The notes beneath the pieces were generated by a model. That model had not been told where the DNA came from, ran no database searches, and saw only the letters and a list, made by a program, of their open reading frames with translations. Shown here piece after piece: positions 11,451 to 20,001 of a stretch of 64,000 nt of DNA. Origin of the DNA: Leptospira ellinghausenii (lineage in GTDB: Bacteria > Spirochaetota > Leptospiria > Leptospirales > Leptospiraceae); assembly GCF_003114815.1 (NCBI RefSeq), contig NZ_BFAZ01000009.1, forward strand, positions 248,001 to 312,000, in the 5' to 3' direction. Made by a program: the position numbers and the translations under genes. Each line of letters begins with the position of its first letter. Position 1 is the first letter of the stretch.

Positions 11451-13445
11451 TTATGATTCGATTTTATCTGGGCCGAGTGCTAACATTTTGTCACGAAACA
11501 TAGCAGCTTTTTCAAAATCCAAATCTTGAGCATAACGTAACATCTCTCGTTTTAATGCTTCACGTAACTTGTCTTTGGTTTTGTATTTCTTCAATGTAAA
11601 TTCTTTTTCTAAATCTTTTAAGGCTTCTTCTTTGCTATCTTCTTCCGCCATCTCTCGTGGAAGGATATCATGAATTTCCTTTTGGATGGTTTGTGGAGTG
11701 ATCCCCATCTTTTGGTTATGCGACTTTTGGATCAATCTACGTCTCTCGGTTTCACTGATTGCTTTTTTAATGGAATCAGTCATTCGATCCGCATACAAAA
11801 TTGCCTTTCCATTTACGTTCCTTGCAGCACGACCAATGGTCTGAATCAAAGATTTGTAATTTCGCAAAAACCCTTCTTTATCGGCATCAAGGATGGCAAC
11901 AAGTGACACTTCGGGAATATCCAAACCTTCTCGGAGTAAATTGATCCCGACTATACAATCATAAACACCTTTTCGTAAATCTCGGATGATTTCCGTTCGT
12001 TCGATTGTATCAATTTCTGAATGTAAGTAGGCGATCTTTAGACCCACTTCTTTGTAATAGTCAGTTAAATCTTCTGACATTTTTTTTGTCAAAGTGGTGA
12101 TAAGGATTCTTTCTTTTTGCTCAATTCGCAAACGAATTTCATTGAGTAAATCTTCAATTTGATTGGTGGTTGGCCTTACTTCCACAATTGGGTCAAGAAG
12201 ACCCGTTGGGCGAATGATCTGTTCAAAAACTGCTTCACTTTTCTCGAGTTCGTTTGTATCGGGAGTGGCAGACACATACAAAGTCCTCGGTGTCATGGAT
12301 TCAAATTCCACAAAGTTAAGTGGTCGATTGTCAAGGGCACTTGGAAGGCGAAAGCCAAACTCCACTAACGTTTGTTTTCTGGACCTATCACCTGCATACA
12401 TACCACCAATTTGCGGAAGTGTTACGTGTGACTCGTCAATGATGAGTAAAAAATCTTTTCCAGGAAAATAATCGAGTAAACATGCAGGTCTTTCCCCTTC
12501 CGAACGTCCTGTCAAATGCCTCGAATAGTTTTCGATCCCACTACAATAACCAAGTTCAAGTAACATTTCCATATCATAGTTTGTGCGAGATTCGATCCGT
12601 TCGGCTTCTAAGTGTTTTCCTTGTTTTAAAAAATACTCTTTTTGGGCCGCCATCTCCTCTTTGATTTTTTCAATGGCATCTTTAATTTTTGGGCCTGAAG
12701 TGATGAAGTGTTTTGCAGGGTAAACAACCACTCGGTCTAGTTTGGTTTTGACCTTTCCTGTGAGTGGATCAATTTTGGAAAGTCCATCAATTTCATCACC
12801 AAAGAGTTCGATGCGAATTCCCTCTTCTTGATAGGATGGCATAATTTCAATCGTATCTCCGCGAACTCGGAAATTCCCACGACTAAAATCAATATCATTA
12901 CGTGCATATTGGATGTGTAAAAACTTACGAATGATTTGGTCACGATCGATTTTATCACCCACATGTAACATGACAACCGAGTTCATATAATCTTCAGGAG
13001 AACCCAAACCATAAATACAAGAAACGGAACTGACGATGATGACATCATCGCGCTCTAAAAGACTAGACGTCGCACGTAACCTGAGTTTATCGATCTCTTC
13101 ATTCATCGACATATCTTTTTCGATAAATGTATCCGATGATGGCACGTAAGCTTCAGGTTGGTAATAATCGTAATAAGATACAAAATACTCTACGGCATTT
13201 TCAGGAAAAAATTCCTTAAACTCACGAAATAATTGTGCCGCCAAGGTTTTGTTATGAGATAATATCAGTGTAGGTTTTTTGACACGTGTGATGACCTCAG
13301 CCATCGTAAAGGTTTTCCCTGAACCAGTGACACCCACAAGGGTGATTTTATTTTTACCTTCACCGAATGACTTCGCAATATTTTCAATTGCTTTCACTTG
13401 GTCTCCGGCAGCTTTGAAAGGAGAAACCATTTTGAAATTTGCCAT
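11451..13445 (-). CDS. uvrB: excinuclease ABC subunit B
   Basis: UvrB is the helicase-like damage-verification subunit of nucleotide excision repair and works with UvrA and UvrC, neither of which is in this window. Walker A GVTGSGKT lies at residues 38-45. A beta-hairpin region ([12 protein letters not shown]) follows at about 90-105. Helicase motifs continue with IIDESH, and a C-terminal UVR motif ([13 protein letters not shown]) closes the 664-residue protein. It starts 6 bp after the RsbW-like gene. I saw no clear SOS box, and transcription probably comes from far upstream. Confidence 0.97.
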   Translation of the reverse strand: MANFKMVSPFKAAGDQVKAIENIAKSFGEGKNKITLVGVTGSGKTFTMAEVITRVKKPTLILSHNKTLAAQLFREFKEFFPENAVEYFVSYYDYYQPEAYVPSSDTFIEKDMSMNEEIDKLRLRATSSLLERDDVIIVSSVSCIYGLGSPEDYMNSVVMLHVGDKIDRDQIIRKFLHIQYARNDIDFSRGNFRVRGDTIEIMPSYQEEGIRIELFGDEIDGLSKIDPLTGKVKTKLDRVVVYPAKHFITSGPKIKDAIEKIKEEMAAQKEYFLKQGKHLEAERIESRTNYDMEMLLELGYCSGIENYSRHLTGRSEGERPACLLDYFPGKDFLLIIDESHVTLPQIGGMYAGDRSRKQTLVEFGFRLPSALDNRPLNFVEFESMTPRTLYVSATPDTNELEKSEAVFEQIIRPTGLLDPIVEVRPTTNQIEDLLNEIRLRIEQKERILITTLTKKMSEDLTDYYKEVGLKIAYLHSEIDTIERTEIIRDLRKGVYDCIVGINLLREGLDIPEVSLVAILDADKEGFLRNYKSLIQTIGRAARNVNGKAILYADRMTDSIKKAISETERRRLIQKSHNQKMGITPQTIQKEIHDILPREMAEEDSKEEALKDLEKEFTLKKYKTKDKLREALKREMLRYAQDLDFEKAAMFRDKMLALGPDKIES

Positions 13446-13451
13446 AGGAAC

Positions 13452-14120
13452 CTATGTTAGTTTACGAGTTGCTTTTAGGATAGCTTGTTTTCTGTTATCA
13501 GTGATCTCTAAGTCCACTGAATCAAAAAGTTTTTGCATGACCATCATACCACGCATTAGTGTTGCAGTGGAAGAAAATTTACCTCTTTGGATATCATCTT
13601 CTAAATTAAAATCTTTTACAGTATTGATCATTTCAATCGTAAACACTTTTTGTTTATCGATTTGGAAGGTAACTTCCACACCACCACCATCACCATACTT
13701 GGCGGCATTTTCAACGGCTTCTACGGTGGCGATACAAAGATCCATCCGTAACTCTTCATCAATTCCATTCCGTTTGAGAAAGTAGGCAAGTCTAGCTCGC
13801 ACATACTGCATGGGGTTATAGTGAAGTGCTCCAAGGATCACAAAAGATTCTGATGTTCCCATCTTTCGGATGATGGGAGACTCGTCTGTAATGTAATACT
13901 CTCGCGGGTCAATGGGGTTTGTGGTGATGAGTCCTTCTTTGACAAACTCATTCATCACAGTGGTGACAGTTTCCAAAGTTACGTTTGGTACATCTTTGAA
14001 TTTTCTCTGGGTTTCCATAAACACCCAAGAGGTAAAATCGTTCACATTCCCCGAAAGTCCATTGGAGAACAAAGTTTTGATTTCTTTCTCTAACTCGGTT
14101 CTGGAGAGAGGGAACGGCAT
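13452..14120 (-). CDS. RsbW-like ATP-binding protein (HATPase_c_2, anti-sigma type)
   Basis: The N-terminal ~110 residues are not recognised, though they look like a small helical domain. The C-terminal half is a stand-alone GHKL ATPase of the RsbW/SpoIIAB type: LCIATVEAVENAAKYGDGG is the N-box, and a late segment LMRGMMVMQKLFDSVDL matches the RsbW C-terminal box. Such proteins bind sigma factors or phosphorylate STAS anti-anti-sigma factors; the partner here is unknown. I prefer the ATG at 14120 (222 aa) with GGGA upstream; a TTG at 14135 is possible. An inverted repeat sits directly in front of this start. Confidence 0.8.
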   Translation of the reverse strand: MPFPLSRTELEKEIKTLFSNGLSGNVNDFTSWVFMETQRKFKDVPNVTLETVTTVMNEFVKEGLITTNPIDPREYYITDESPIIRKMGTSESFVILGALHYNPMQYVRARLAYFLKRNGIDEELRMDLCIATVEAVENAAKYGDGGGVEVTFQIDKQKVFTIEMINTVKDFNLEDDIQRGKFSSTATLMRGMMVMQKLFDSVDLEITDNRKQAILKATRKLT

Positions 14121-14123
14121 ATA

Positions 14124-14141
14124 TTCCCATTTCAATGGGAA
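14124..14141. promoter_or_regulatory. inverted repeat over the ribosome site of the RsbW-like gene
   Basis: Arms TTCCCATT and AATGGGAA are perfect 8-bp complements separated by two bases. The repeat ends four bases before the chosen ATG (14120) and contains its GGGA ribosome site. It could be a protein operator or a hairpin that hides the ribosome site. The two-base loop is too tight for a full hairpin, which favours a DNA operator or a shorter stem. Confidence 0.5.
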
Positions 14142-14168
14142 CGGAGGAACTGTAAATTGTTTTATACC

Positions 14169-14636
14169 TTAGGGATTAGTCCTTGTTTTTTCTTGGCGCA
14201 GTGCTTCATAAAGGATGATGGCAACAGCATTGGATAAATTGATCGAACGACTCGTTTCTGCCATAGGAATCGAAATGATTTGGTCAGAAGGGTGACCTTT
14301 GTGTATTTCTTCTGGAAGCCCAGAGGTCTCACGACCAAATAAAAACACATCCTGCGAGGAGAATGAAACATCCCAATAAGTTTTTTTCCCAAACTTAGAT
14401 ACTAAGAAAATTCGTTTCCCTTCCCTTTGTTTTGTCCTTTGGAATTCTTCAAAGGAAGGAAACTGAGTCAAATCCAAGTCCTTCCAATAGTCGAGTCCCG
14501 CCCTCCTCACTGCCTTTTCAGAAAGATCAAAGGCTGGCTCACCCACAATGGACAGAGGAACCCCCGCATTGACACACAAACGGGCGATGTTGCCAGTGTT
14601 AGGTGGAATTTCTGGCCGATACAATGCAACTTCCAA
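14169..14636 (-). CDS. trmL: tRNA (cytidine(34)-2'-O)-methyltransferase
   Basis: This 155-residue SPOUT (SpoU-type) enzyme methylates the ribose of the wobble base in certain leucine tRNAs. The opening VALYRPEIPPNTGNIARLC is the TrmL signature. FGRETSGLP forms motif 2, and SIPMAETSRSINLSNAVAI forms motif 3 of the knotted SAM site. Length is normal for the minimal SPOUT fold. It starts four bases after the S1-domain gene and lies in the same operon. Confidence 0.95.
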   Translation of the reverse strand: MEVALYRPEIPPNTGNIARLCVNAGVPLSIVGEPAFDLSEKAVRRAGLDYWKDLDLTQFPSFEEFQRTKQREGKRIFLVSKFGKKTYWDVSFSSQDVFLFGRETSGLPEEIHKGHPSDQIISIPMAETSRSINLSNAVAIILYEALRQEKTRTNP

Positions 14637-14640
14637 GGAA

Positions 14641-15804
14641 CTACTTCTTCTTTTTTTGGTTTTGGTTTTCCAATGATTTTTTTAAAGCAAGGCCAAAACT
14701 GGAAACCGAAGGATTAGACTCATCTTTAGAAAGATACTCTTGGTATTCCATTCTGTCTTTTGCTTCCGAAGCTTTGGAGATTGATAAAGCAATTTGCCTT
14801 TTTTCAGGATTGATTTCCAATACAAACACTTCTAGTTTTTGGCCAGGTTGGAAGATTGTGTTCAATGGAGTTCTTTGTGGGATTCCCGTTTCTTTGTTGG
14901 GAACAAGACCAGAAAAATCTTCTCCCAAGCGTACAAAAAGTCCGAATGGTTTGATGGATTCTACAGTACCTGAAATGATATCAGATTCTTTAAACGGAAG
15001 TTTGCCAGACCAAGGATCTGACAAAAAGTCTTTTACACTGAGGGAGATTTTATTCGTAGACCAATCCAAAGTTAGAATTTTTGCACGGAGTGTTTCTCCT
15101 ACTCGAAACTCAGTTGTGAGGTCTGGACTTTTTTTGTATGTTGCTTCGGATTGTGGAACTAAGGCGTCAAGTCCATCCATGTCCACAATGAGTCCAAACT
15201 TATGAATACTTTTGACAGTGCAGGACACAAACATTCCTATCTTCAATTCATCACGTAACAATTGTTTCTTGGTTTCTCTTTCTTTATCAGCAATTTTCTT
15301 TTGAGAAAGTAGGATTTTGGATTGTTTTTTCCCAAGTTCCGAGATAATAAACTTAATCCGTTTACCAGAAATATTTTTACCTTTGAGTGAAACATCCAAT
15401 TGGCTAAACGGAACAAAAGCAGTGTAACTACCGAGTTTCACATCCCATCCACCATTCCCTTCCAATAATAGTTGGCCAAGAACTGGGATTTCAAATTGAT
15501 TTGCGAGTTCTAAATTTTCTTCTGTTAGGTTGTCTTGCGAGAGACAAGTCGTGAAATAAAAATCACCAGAATTTTCTTTTAAAAAATATACGAGAAGAGT
15601 ATCACCAATGTTTGGTAGAACTTCTTCTCTCCATTCTTCTGTAGAGATATTACCAATGACCTTATTGTCAATGGTTCTAATGAATACATAATCATTCTTA
15701 ACAGCTGTTACTTTCGCTTCATGGCGTGAGCCAGGTTCAATGGATTGTCTTTTTTTAAAACTTTCTTCTAATAAACGGTCAAATTCTGAGGATGGGCCTT
15801 TCAT
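14641..15804 (-). CDS. S1 RNA-binding domain protein (ribosomal protein S1-like)
   Basis: The 387-residue protein consists of tandem OB-fold S1 repeats. The clearest are near residues 190-260 (KIGMFVSCTVKSIHKFGLIV, then DMDGLDALVP) and 275-350 (ISGTVESIKPFGLFVRLGED). Two weaker repeats fill the first half. The tail ends in a lysine run. It would bind single-stranded RNA, perhaps assisting translation or decay. It is shorter than canonical S1, so I treat it as a paralogue and give no symbol. It overlaps the upstream gene by four bases (ATGA). Confidence 0.85.
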   Translation of the reverse strand: MKGPSSEFDRLLEESFKKRQSIEPGSRHEAKVTAVKNDYVFIRTIDNKVIGNISTEEWREEVLPNIGDTLLVYFLKENSGDFYFTTCLSQDNLTEENLELANQFEIPVLGQLLLEGNGGWDVKLGSYTAFVPFSQLDVSLKGKNISGKRIKFIISELGKKQSKILLSQKKIADKERETKKQLLRDELKIGMFVSCTVKSIHKFGLIVDMDGLDALVPQSEATYKKSPDLTTEFRVGETLRAKILTLDWSTNKISLSVKDFLSDPWSGKLPFKESDIISGTVESIKPFGLFVRLGEDFSGLVPNKETGIPQRTPLNTIFQPGQKLEVFVLEINPEKRQIALSISKASEAKDRMEYQEYLSKDESNPSVSSFGLALKKSLENQNQKKKK

Positions 15805-17174
15805 TTTGCGGTTCCTTCCTTGGCGGGTTTGGAGGTATATACCAATTTTCCTCCCAATACCATGGATTCAATTGGAAATATTCCTGAGGCACGTTTCAGA
15901 GGATTTTCCGTTAGGATCGAAAAATGGGCAGGTCCTCCCACTCGGAGTTTGCCTCCATGGTCAGCACCTAGGTATTGGCAGGTTCTTTCTGTCAGAGTTT
16001 GGATGATACGACGCCGTATGATGGGTAGGCTTTCCTCATCTTTTGGGATGGAGAGAATTGAGTACGTTTTCCGTCCAAAAAGTAAGTCCCAAATATTTGA
16101 GGTTATTTCGTTTGGCCTTTCTTCTTTTTTTGCATCTGATTGGAGTAAGGATTCCCAAAGCCGAACTTCCACAATGGCAGCTTGGCCAGGGAATAAACCC
16201 CAGTGGCCGGCTCCACTCGCAAACAGTAAATTGGAGTGTGTTTCCTTTTCCAATCGGAACTGGGATGCAAACACAGAAAAAGGAACGCTTGGAAACGAAT
16301 CAGAATTTTCCTCTTCGGGAACAAGTGACTCTTTCCAATACTTCGCATAATGGGAATTGAGTTTAGCCCATTGGGATTGTTCTTCTTTCCAAACCTCTGG
16401 GTTCTTTTTTAATTCCTGGAGGTACAAAATGCCAAACATAGGTGCCCATAAAAAGTTTCGTTTCTGAGCTCGGAACAAATTGGTTCCTTCTGGCATCGGA
16501 TGGAATAAGACAGAAAATCCTGTATCCAAGGCATCTTCCCAACTGGTTTTATCAGCGAAGGTATAAGCTAGAGCCAAGTGTCCATTTTCTTCCAATTCCT
16601 TTCGTTTGGAAAAAAGTTCTGTCTGCGAAAACCCGCGGTTGTCCATTTCCTTCAGAAAAATGGGGAAGTGCCTATTTCGTTTTGGGTCAACTGCCCCTCT
16701 TAAACCAGATTGGTAAATGGCACCATCACCAGCGTTTAGTTCTGGATACAATATTGGTTTTTGCGATTGGGATAGGATGGGGCCATTCCATTTTGACTTT
16801 GCCATTTCCTTTAGTAGTGGTGCCAAATTAGGATCCGCAACGGATTCAATATGGCTAAATCCAGCAGATAAATACCCAAGCAGGACTTTGGAAAGTTCTG
16901 ACCTGGATGTTTTGCCCCCAACTGCATTTGCCCCGATGGTGACCGAAGCATCACAAAACCCTGGCAGAACAAACTCAGGGTTCGGAATTTCTTTTGCCTG
17001 TTGGATGGAAACGATTTTACCCTGCGCCACATCAACATTCACAAATCCAGAAAAATTGGCTTTTTCACTGTCCCAGATCCGAACAGATTTCATTTTCAAT
17101 GATTGCGACAAAAGAATCGAGGGGGCAATGGCCGATAGGAATAAGGTGAGGGATAGAAGCCTGCGGTTTTTCAT
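15801..17174 (-). CDS. secreted amidohydrolase-like protein lacking metal-binding histidines
   Basis: From the ATG at 17174 the protein has an N-terminal signal peptide (about residues 1-24) and the general layout of an amidohydrolase: a small beta domain, PGFCDASVTIG at 71-81, then a barrel and a final beta segment (GGPAHFSILTENPL). The family position that normally reads PGF-x-D-x-H-x-H has Ser77 and Thr79 instead of the two histidines. The late motif that usually supplies a metal-binding Asp reads LFASGAGHWG. It is therefore probably not a conventional metal hydrolase. A longer frame to 17261 would overlap the divergent gene and lacks a signal peptide at its start. First gene of the operon. 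Confidence 0.75.
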   Translation of the reverse strand: MKNRRLLSLTLFLSAIAPSILLSQSLKMKSVRIWDSEKANFSGFVNVDVAQGKIVSIQQAKEIPNPEFVLPGFCDASVTIGANAVGGKTSRSELSKVLLGYLSAGFSHIESVADPNLAPLLKEMAKSKWNGPILSQSQKPILYPELNAGDGAIYQSGLRGAVDPKRNRHFPIFLKEMDNRGFSQTELFSKRKELEENGHLALAYTFADKTSWEDALDTGFSVLFHPMPEGTNLFRAQKRNFLWAPMFGILYLQELKKNPEVWKEEQSQWAKLNSHYAKYWKESLVPEEENSDSFPSVPFSVFASQFRLEKETHSNLLFASGAGHWGLFPGQAAIVEVRLWESLLQSDAKKEERPNEITSNIWDLLFGRKTYSILSIPKDEESLPIIRRRIIQTLTERTCQYLGADHGGKLRVGGPAHFSILTENPLKRASGIFPIESMVLGGKLVYTSKPAKEGTAK

Positions 17175-17210
17175 GCTAGCGGTCTTAGTACCTTGACAGT
17201 AAGGACTAGA

Positions 17211-17909
17211 ATGGAAAAGATTTCGGGTATGGGAAAGGAAACAAGCGAGATTTCTGATCACATCAAATTACATATCGAAAACGGGAAAATTCTCTCGCTA
17301 AAGACCCATCGGGTCTCCAAATCCGTCGAGGAACACATCAAGGAGGCCGTAGGCCTCATCTTGGACAGACTCACTTACCCTACCCTTGTTCCCACTCTCT
17401 ACACCATCATCAAAGAACTCGCCATCAATGCTTGTAAGGCCAACCAAAAACGGGTCTTTTTTGAAGAAAGGGGTTATAGTATGTTAAACCCTTCCGAATA
17501 TGCAAGAGGGGTTCGGGAATACCGGGAGATGTTTTCGGAAGAAATGTCGAACGAGTTTGGGATCAAAGCCAAAAAAAAAGGATATTACTGCCTCATTAAC
17601 TTTAAATACAACGATGATGGTATCATCATTGAAGTGATCAATAATACACCCATTGCCAAAGAAGAAGAAAAATCGATACGAGAACGATTGGAAAAAGGTA
17701 TGATGTATGATGATATCGCTCAGTTTTATATCGACAATGCTGATACATCAGAAGGTGCCGGACTTGGTCTTGCGCTCATTCTCATCATGTTAAAAGGGGA
17801 AGGGATTGATCCTAATTTTTTTAGAATCATCATTGGCGAAGATTCCACCATTGCAAGATTGGAAATACCTTTAACGGAAAAGTTTATTTCCCAACGCGAT
17901 TCTAATTAA
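17211..17909 (+). CDS. stand-alone histidine-kinase-like ATPase (GHKL) protein
   Basis: This 232-residue protein carries a GHKL ATPase domain but no dimerisation histidine box. LYTIIKELAINACKAN (about 65-80) is the N-box. A late segment EGAGLGLALILIMLK is the G2-type box that closes over ATP. The N-terminal 50 residues look like an input segment without a recognised fold. ATG at 17211 has AAGGA five bases upstream; a TTG at 17193 is less likely. It could be an anti-sigma kinase or a phosphotransfer accessory protein. It is divergent from the amidohydrolase gene with 36 bp between starts, and the glycosyltransferase follows after 7 bp. Confidence 0.78.
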   Translation: MEKISGMGKETSEISDHIKLHIENGKILSLKTHRVSKSVEEHIKEAVGLILDRLTYPTLVPTLYTIIKELAINACKANQKRVFFEERGYSMLNPSEYARGVREYREMFSEEMSNEFGIKAKKKGYYCLINFKYNDDGIIIEVINNTPIAKEEEKSIRERLEKGMMYDDIAQFYIDNADTSEGAGLGLALILIMLKGEGIDPNFFRIIIGEDSTIARLEIPLTEKFISQRDSN

Positions 17910-17916
17910 CCTCTCA

Positions 17917-18759
17917 ATGACATCAATTCCCCTTTCTTGTACCATCATCACCTTAAACGAAGAAGACAATCTCAGTCGTACGCTCCAAGCGATTTCCTTC
18001 ATCGAAGATATCGTTGTCGTGGATTCAGGTTCCACTGATGATACTGTGAAGATCGCTAAATCATTTGGTGCACGTGTTTACCATCATGAGTTTCAAAACT
18101 ATGCTGACCAAAAAAACTTTGCGATCACAAAAACAAAACATGATTGGGTCCTTGCCATCGATGCTGACGAAGTTGTTTCCCCTAAACTAAAAGAAGAAAT
18201 TCTTTTTCTTTTTTCAAAACTTCCTTTAGAAACAAAGGGATATCTCGTCCCCAGGCTTACCTATTATTTAGGCAAATGGATTCGATTTGGCGGTTATTAT
18301 CCAAATTACCAAATGCGTTTGTTCCAAAAATCAGAAGGACAGTTTAGCGGTGGTTTGGTGCATGAAAGGGTAAAACTCAATGGGAAACCATCAAGGTTAA
18401 AAAATCCACTTTTCCATTATTCTTACAAAAACATTTCAGATCATTTAAAGTTTATAGATCGTTATTCAAGTTTGTTTGCAGAAGAAGAATTTAGAAAAGG
18501 AAAACGATCTTCAGTTTTTTGGGCTTTCTTAAAAGGATGTTTTAAAGGATTTTATATGTATTGGATTCGACTGGGAATCCTAGATGGAAAACAAGGTTTT
18601 GTCCTTGCTCTCCTTGGGTTTTATTATAATTTTTTGAAGTATTTGAAGTTGTATGAGAAATCGAACTCAGTCCCTTCTTTCTTTATTATGGTTGATTCGA
18701 TTCATGATGTAGAGAGCAAAAAATCCACCAAGAAAAATAGCGACCAAATTCACGTTTGA
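17917..18759 (+). CDS. family 2 glycosyltransferase (LPS core WaaE/LgtF-like)
   Basis: This GT-A fold enzyme transfers a sugar from a nucleotide donor. CTIITLNEEDNLSRTL opens the domain, VVDSGSTDDT contacts the nucleotide, and DADE (about residue 86) is the metal-binding D-x-D motif. The arrangement NYQMRLFQKSEGQFSGG with LVHER matches the WaaE/LgtF-type glucosyltransferases that act on lipopolysaccharide inner core. C-terminal amphipathic or hydrophobic helices (about 205-250) suggest association with the inner membrane. Its last 93 bp overlap a gene on the other strand. Confidence 0.86.
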   Translation: MTSIPLSCTIITLNEEDNLSRTLQAISFIEDIVVVDSGSTDDTVKIAKSFGARVYHHEFQNYADQKNFAITKTKHDWVLAIDADEVVSPKLKEEILFLFSKLPLETKGYLVPRLTYYLGKWIRFGGYYPNYQMRLFQKSEGQFSGGLVHERVKLNGKPSRLKNPLFHYSYKNISDHLKFIDRYSSLFAEEEFRKGKRSSVFWAFLKGCFKGFYMYWIRLGILDGKQGFVLALLGFYYNFLKYLKLYEKSNSVPSFFIMVDSIHDVESKKSTKKNSDQIHV

Positions 18760-19011
18760 TAATTGTGTTGATCCAATTTTCGGTGACATGAGCCACATGA
18801 TGATGTCTCTGATGTATGTTTGTAAGGTAGCAAATACAATCAAAGCCCCAATCCCTGCTACAAATGTGGATCCCCAAAACTTTCCTAGTAGGTCTTTTCG
18901 TTTGTAATAATAAAAATAATAGGCACAGGCTGCGGATGCGAGAAAAAAGAATAAAATATCAACGAGAATTGTCCATGGTTCTGATGGTGCGGCAAGCGGT
19001 AATGAAATCAT
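18667..19011 (-). CDS. small hypothetical membrane protein
   Basis: I do not recognise this 114-residue protein. It has three likely transmembrane helices (about 14-36, 44-65 and 84-103) separated by short charged loops, and a charged C-terminus (NRINHNKERRD). The first 12 residues are probably periplasmic. Its 3' end overlaps the glycosyltransferase gene by 93 bp in convergent orientation, which means one of the two tails is constrained in both frames. The ribosome site is weak (AAGACC before ATG). Confidence 0.65.
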   Translation of the reverse strand: MISLPLAAPSEPWTILVDILFFFLASAACAYYFYYYKRKDLLGKFWGSTFVAGIGALIVFATLQTYIRDIIMWLMSPKIGSTQLSNVNLVAIFLGGFFALYIMNRINHNKERRD

Positions 19012-19085
19012 TGGTCTTGTACCTGTCTATTACCTATTTTCGGTAAGCCATTGTTTAGTCCATAAGATAAAAAAAGAGGTTTTCC

Positions 19086-19976
19086 TTGTATTCAAAACAC
19101 ACAGAGATCTTTGGCATATTGGGATTTCCCTTAGGCCATACCCTATCCCCTTGGATCCACAATACTCTATTCAAACTCAGTGGTTATGATGGAGTGTATC
19201 TTGTTTTTGAAAACGAACACTGGAAACAAATCGGATTAAAACCTCTCCTCGATTTAGGTGTCAAAGGAGTTTCGGTTACGATACCATTCAAAGAATGGGC
19301 GTATACGCAAGCAACCGATGTCTGTGAAGCCTCAAAGACAATGGCAGCATCCAATACACTTCTCTTCCGAAATGGAATCAGTGCTGTGAATACAGATGGT
19401 ACGGGAGCATTGGAGTCGATCAAACAAATGAATTCAGATTTGGTCAATCCGGGAATTGAAAAAAAAATTTTGGTCTTAGGGAGTGGTGGAAGTGCCAAAG
19501 GGATTTTATTTGCCATCGCAAAAGAATTAGAAGGGAATCACAAACAACATTCTTTCAAACGAAAAGTGCACATTCTTGCCCGAAACAAAGAAGCCAAAAA
19601 TGAAATCGAACAATCGTTAGGAAATCCCGCATGGCTCGAACAACCTTCAAAAGAGGAAGTGATACAAAATAGAGAAGAGTATGATCTCATCATCCATACA
19701 ACACCACTGGGGATGAAAGGAGTTGGTGGTGAACCAATTTTAGACTCTCATTTTTTTACAAAAAAACACACGTTATTCGACATTGTTTACAACCCTTTGG
19801 AAACTGAGCTTGTAAAAGAAGCTAAGAAAAAAAAGGCAGAGATTATCCCTGGTTATCATATGTTACTGTACCAAGGGATCAGACAATTTGAACTTTTTAC
19901 TGGCGAAACTCTAAAGAAAAAGTGGATCCAAAAAGTGGAATCCATTTTACTGAAAGAATTAAAAAATAGAAAATAA
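19086..19976 (+). CDS. aroE: shikimate dehydrogenase
   Basis: AroE reduces 3-dehydroshikimate to shikimate with NADPH in aromatic amino-acid synthesis. The substrate site shows GFPLGHTLSPWIHN (about 13-26) and VSVTIPFKE. NTDGTG precedes the Rossmann motif VLGSGGSAKG (about 130-139). Length is 296 aa. The start is TTG at 19086, supported by an AGAGG ribosome site six bases upstream. It is followed by folC after 25 bp, pairing two genes linked to chorismate and folate metabolism. Confidence 0.95.
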   Translation: MYSKHTEIFGILGFPLGHTLSPWIHNTLFKLSGYDGVYLVFENEHWKQIGLKPLLDLGVKGVSVTIPFKEWAYTQATDVCEASKTMAASNTLLFRNGISAVNTDGTGALESIKQMNSDLVNPGIEKKILVLGSGGSAKGILFAIAKELEGNHKQHSFKRKVHILARNKEAKNEIEQSLGNPAWLEQPSKEEVIQNREEYDLIIHTTPLGMKGVGGEPILDSHFFTKKHTLFDIVYNPLETELVKEAKKKKAEIIPGYHMLLYQGIRQFELFTGETLKKKWIQKVESILLKELKNRK

Positions 19977-20001
19977 ATAGTAACTCCCTTATTTGTTTAT
20001 A

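Noticed and set aside
17193..17198. TTGACA as a -35 box for the GHKL ATPase gene
   Set aside because: The -10 would fall inside the coding region after the ATG at 17211, so it cannot serve this gene.
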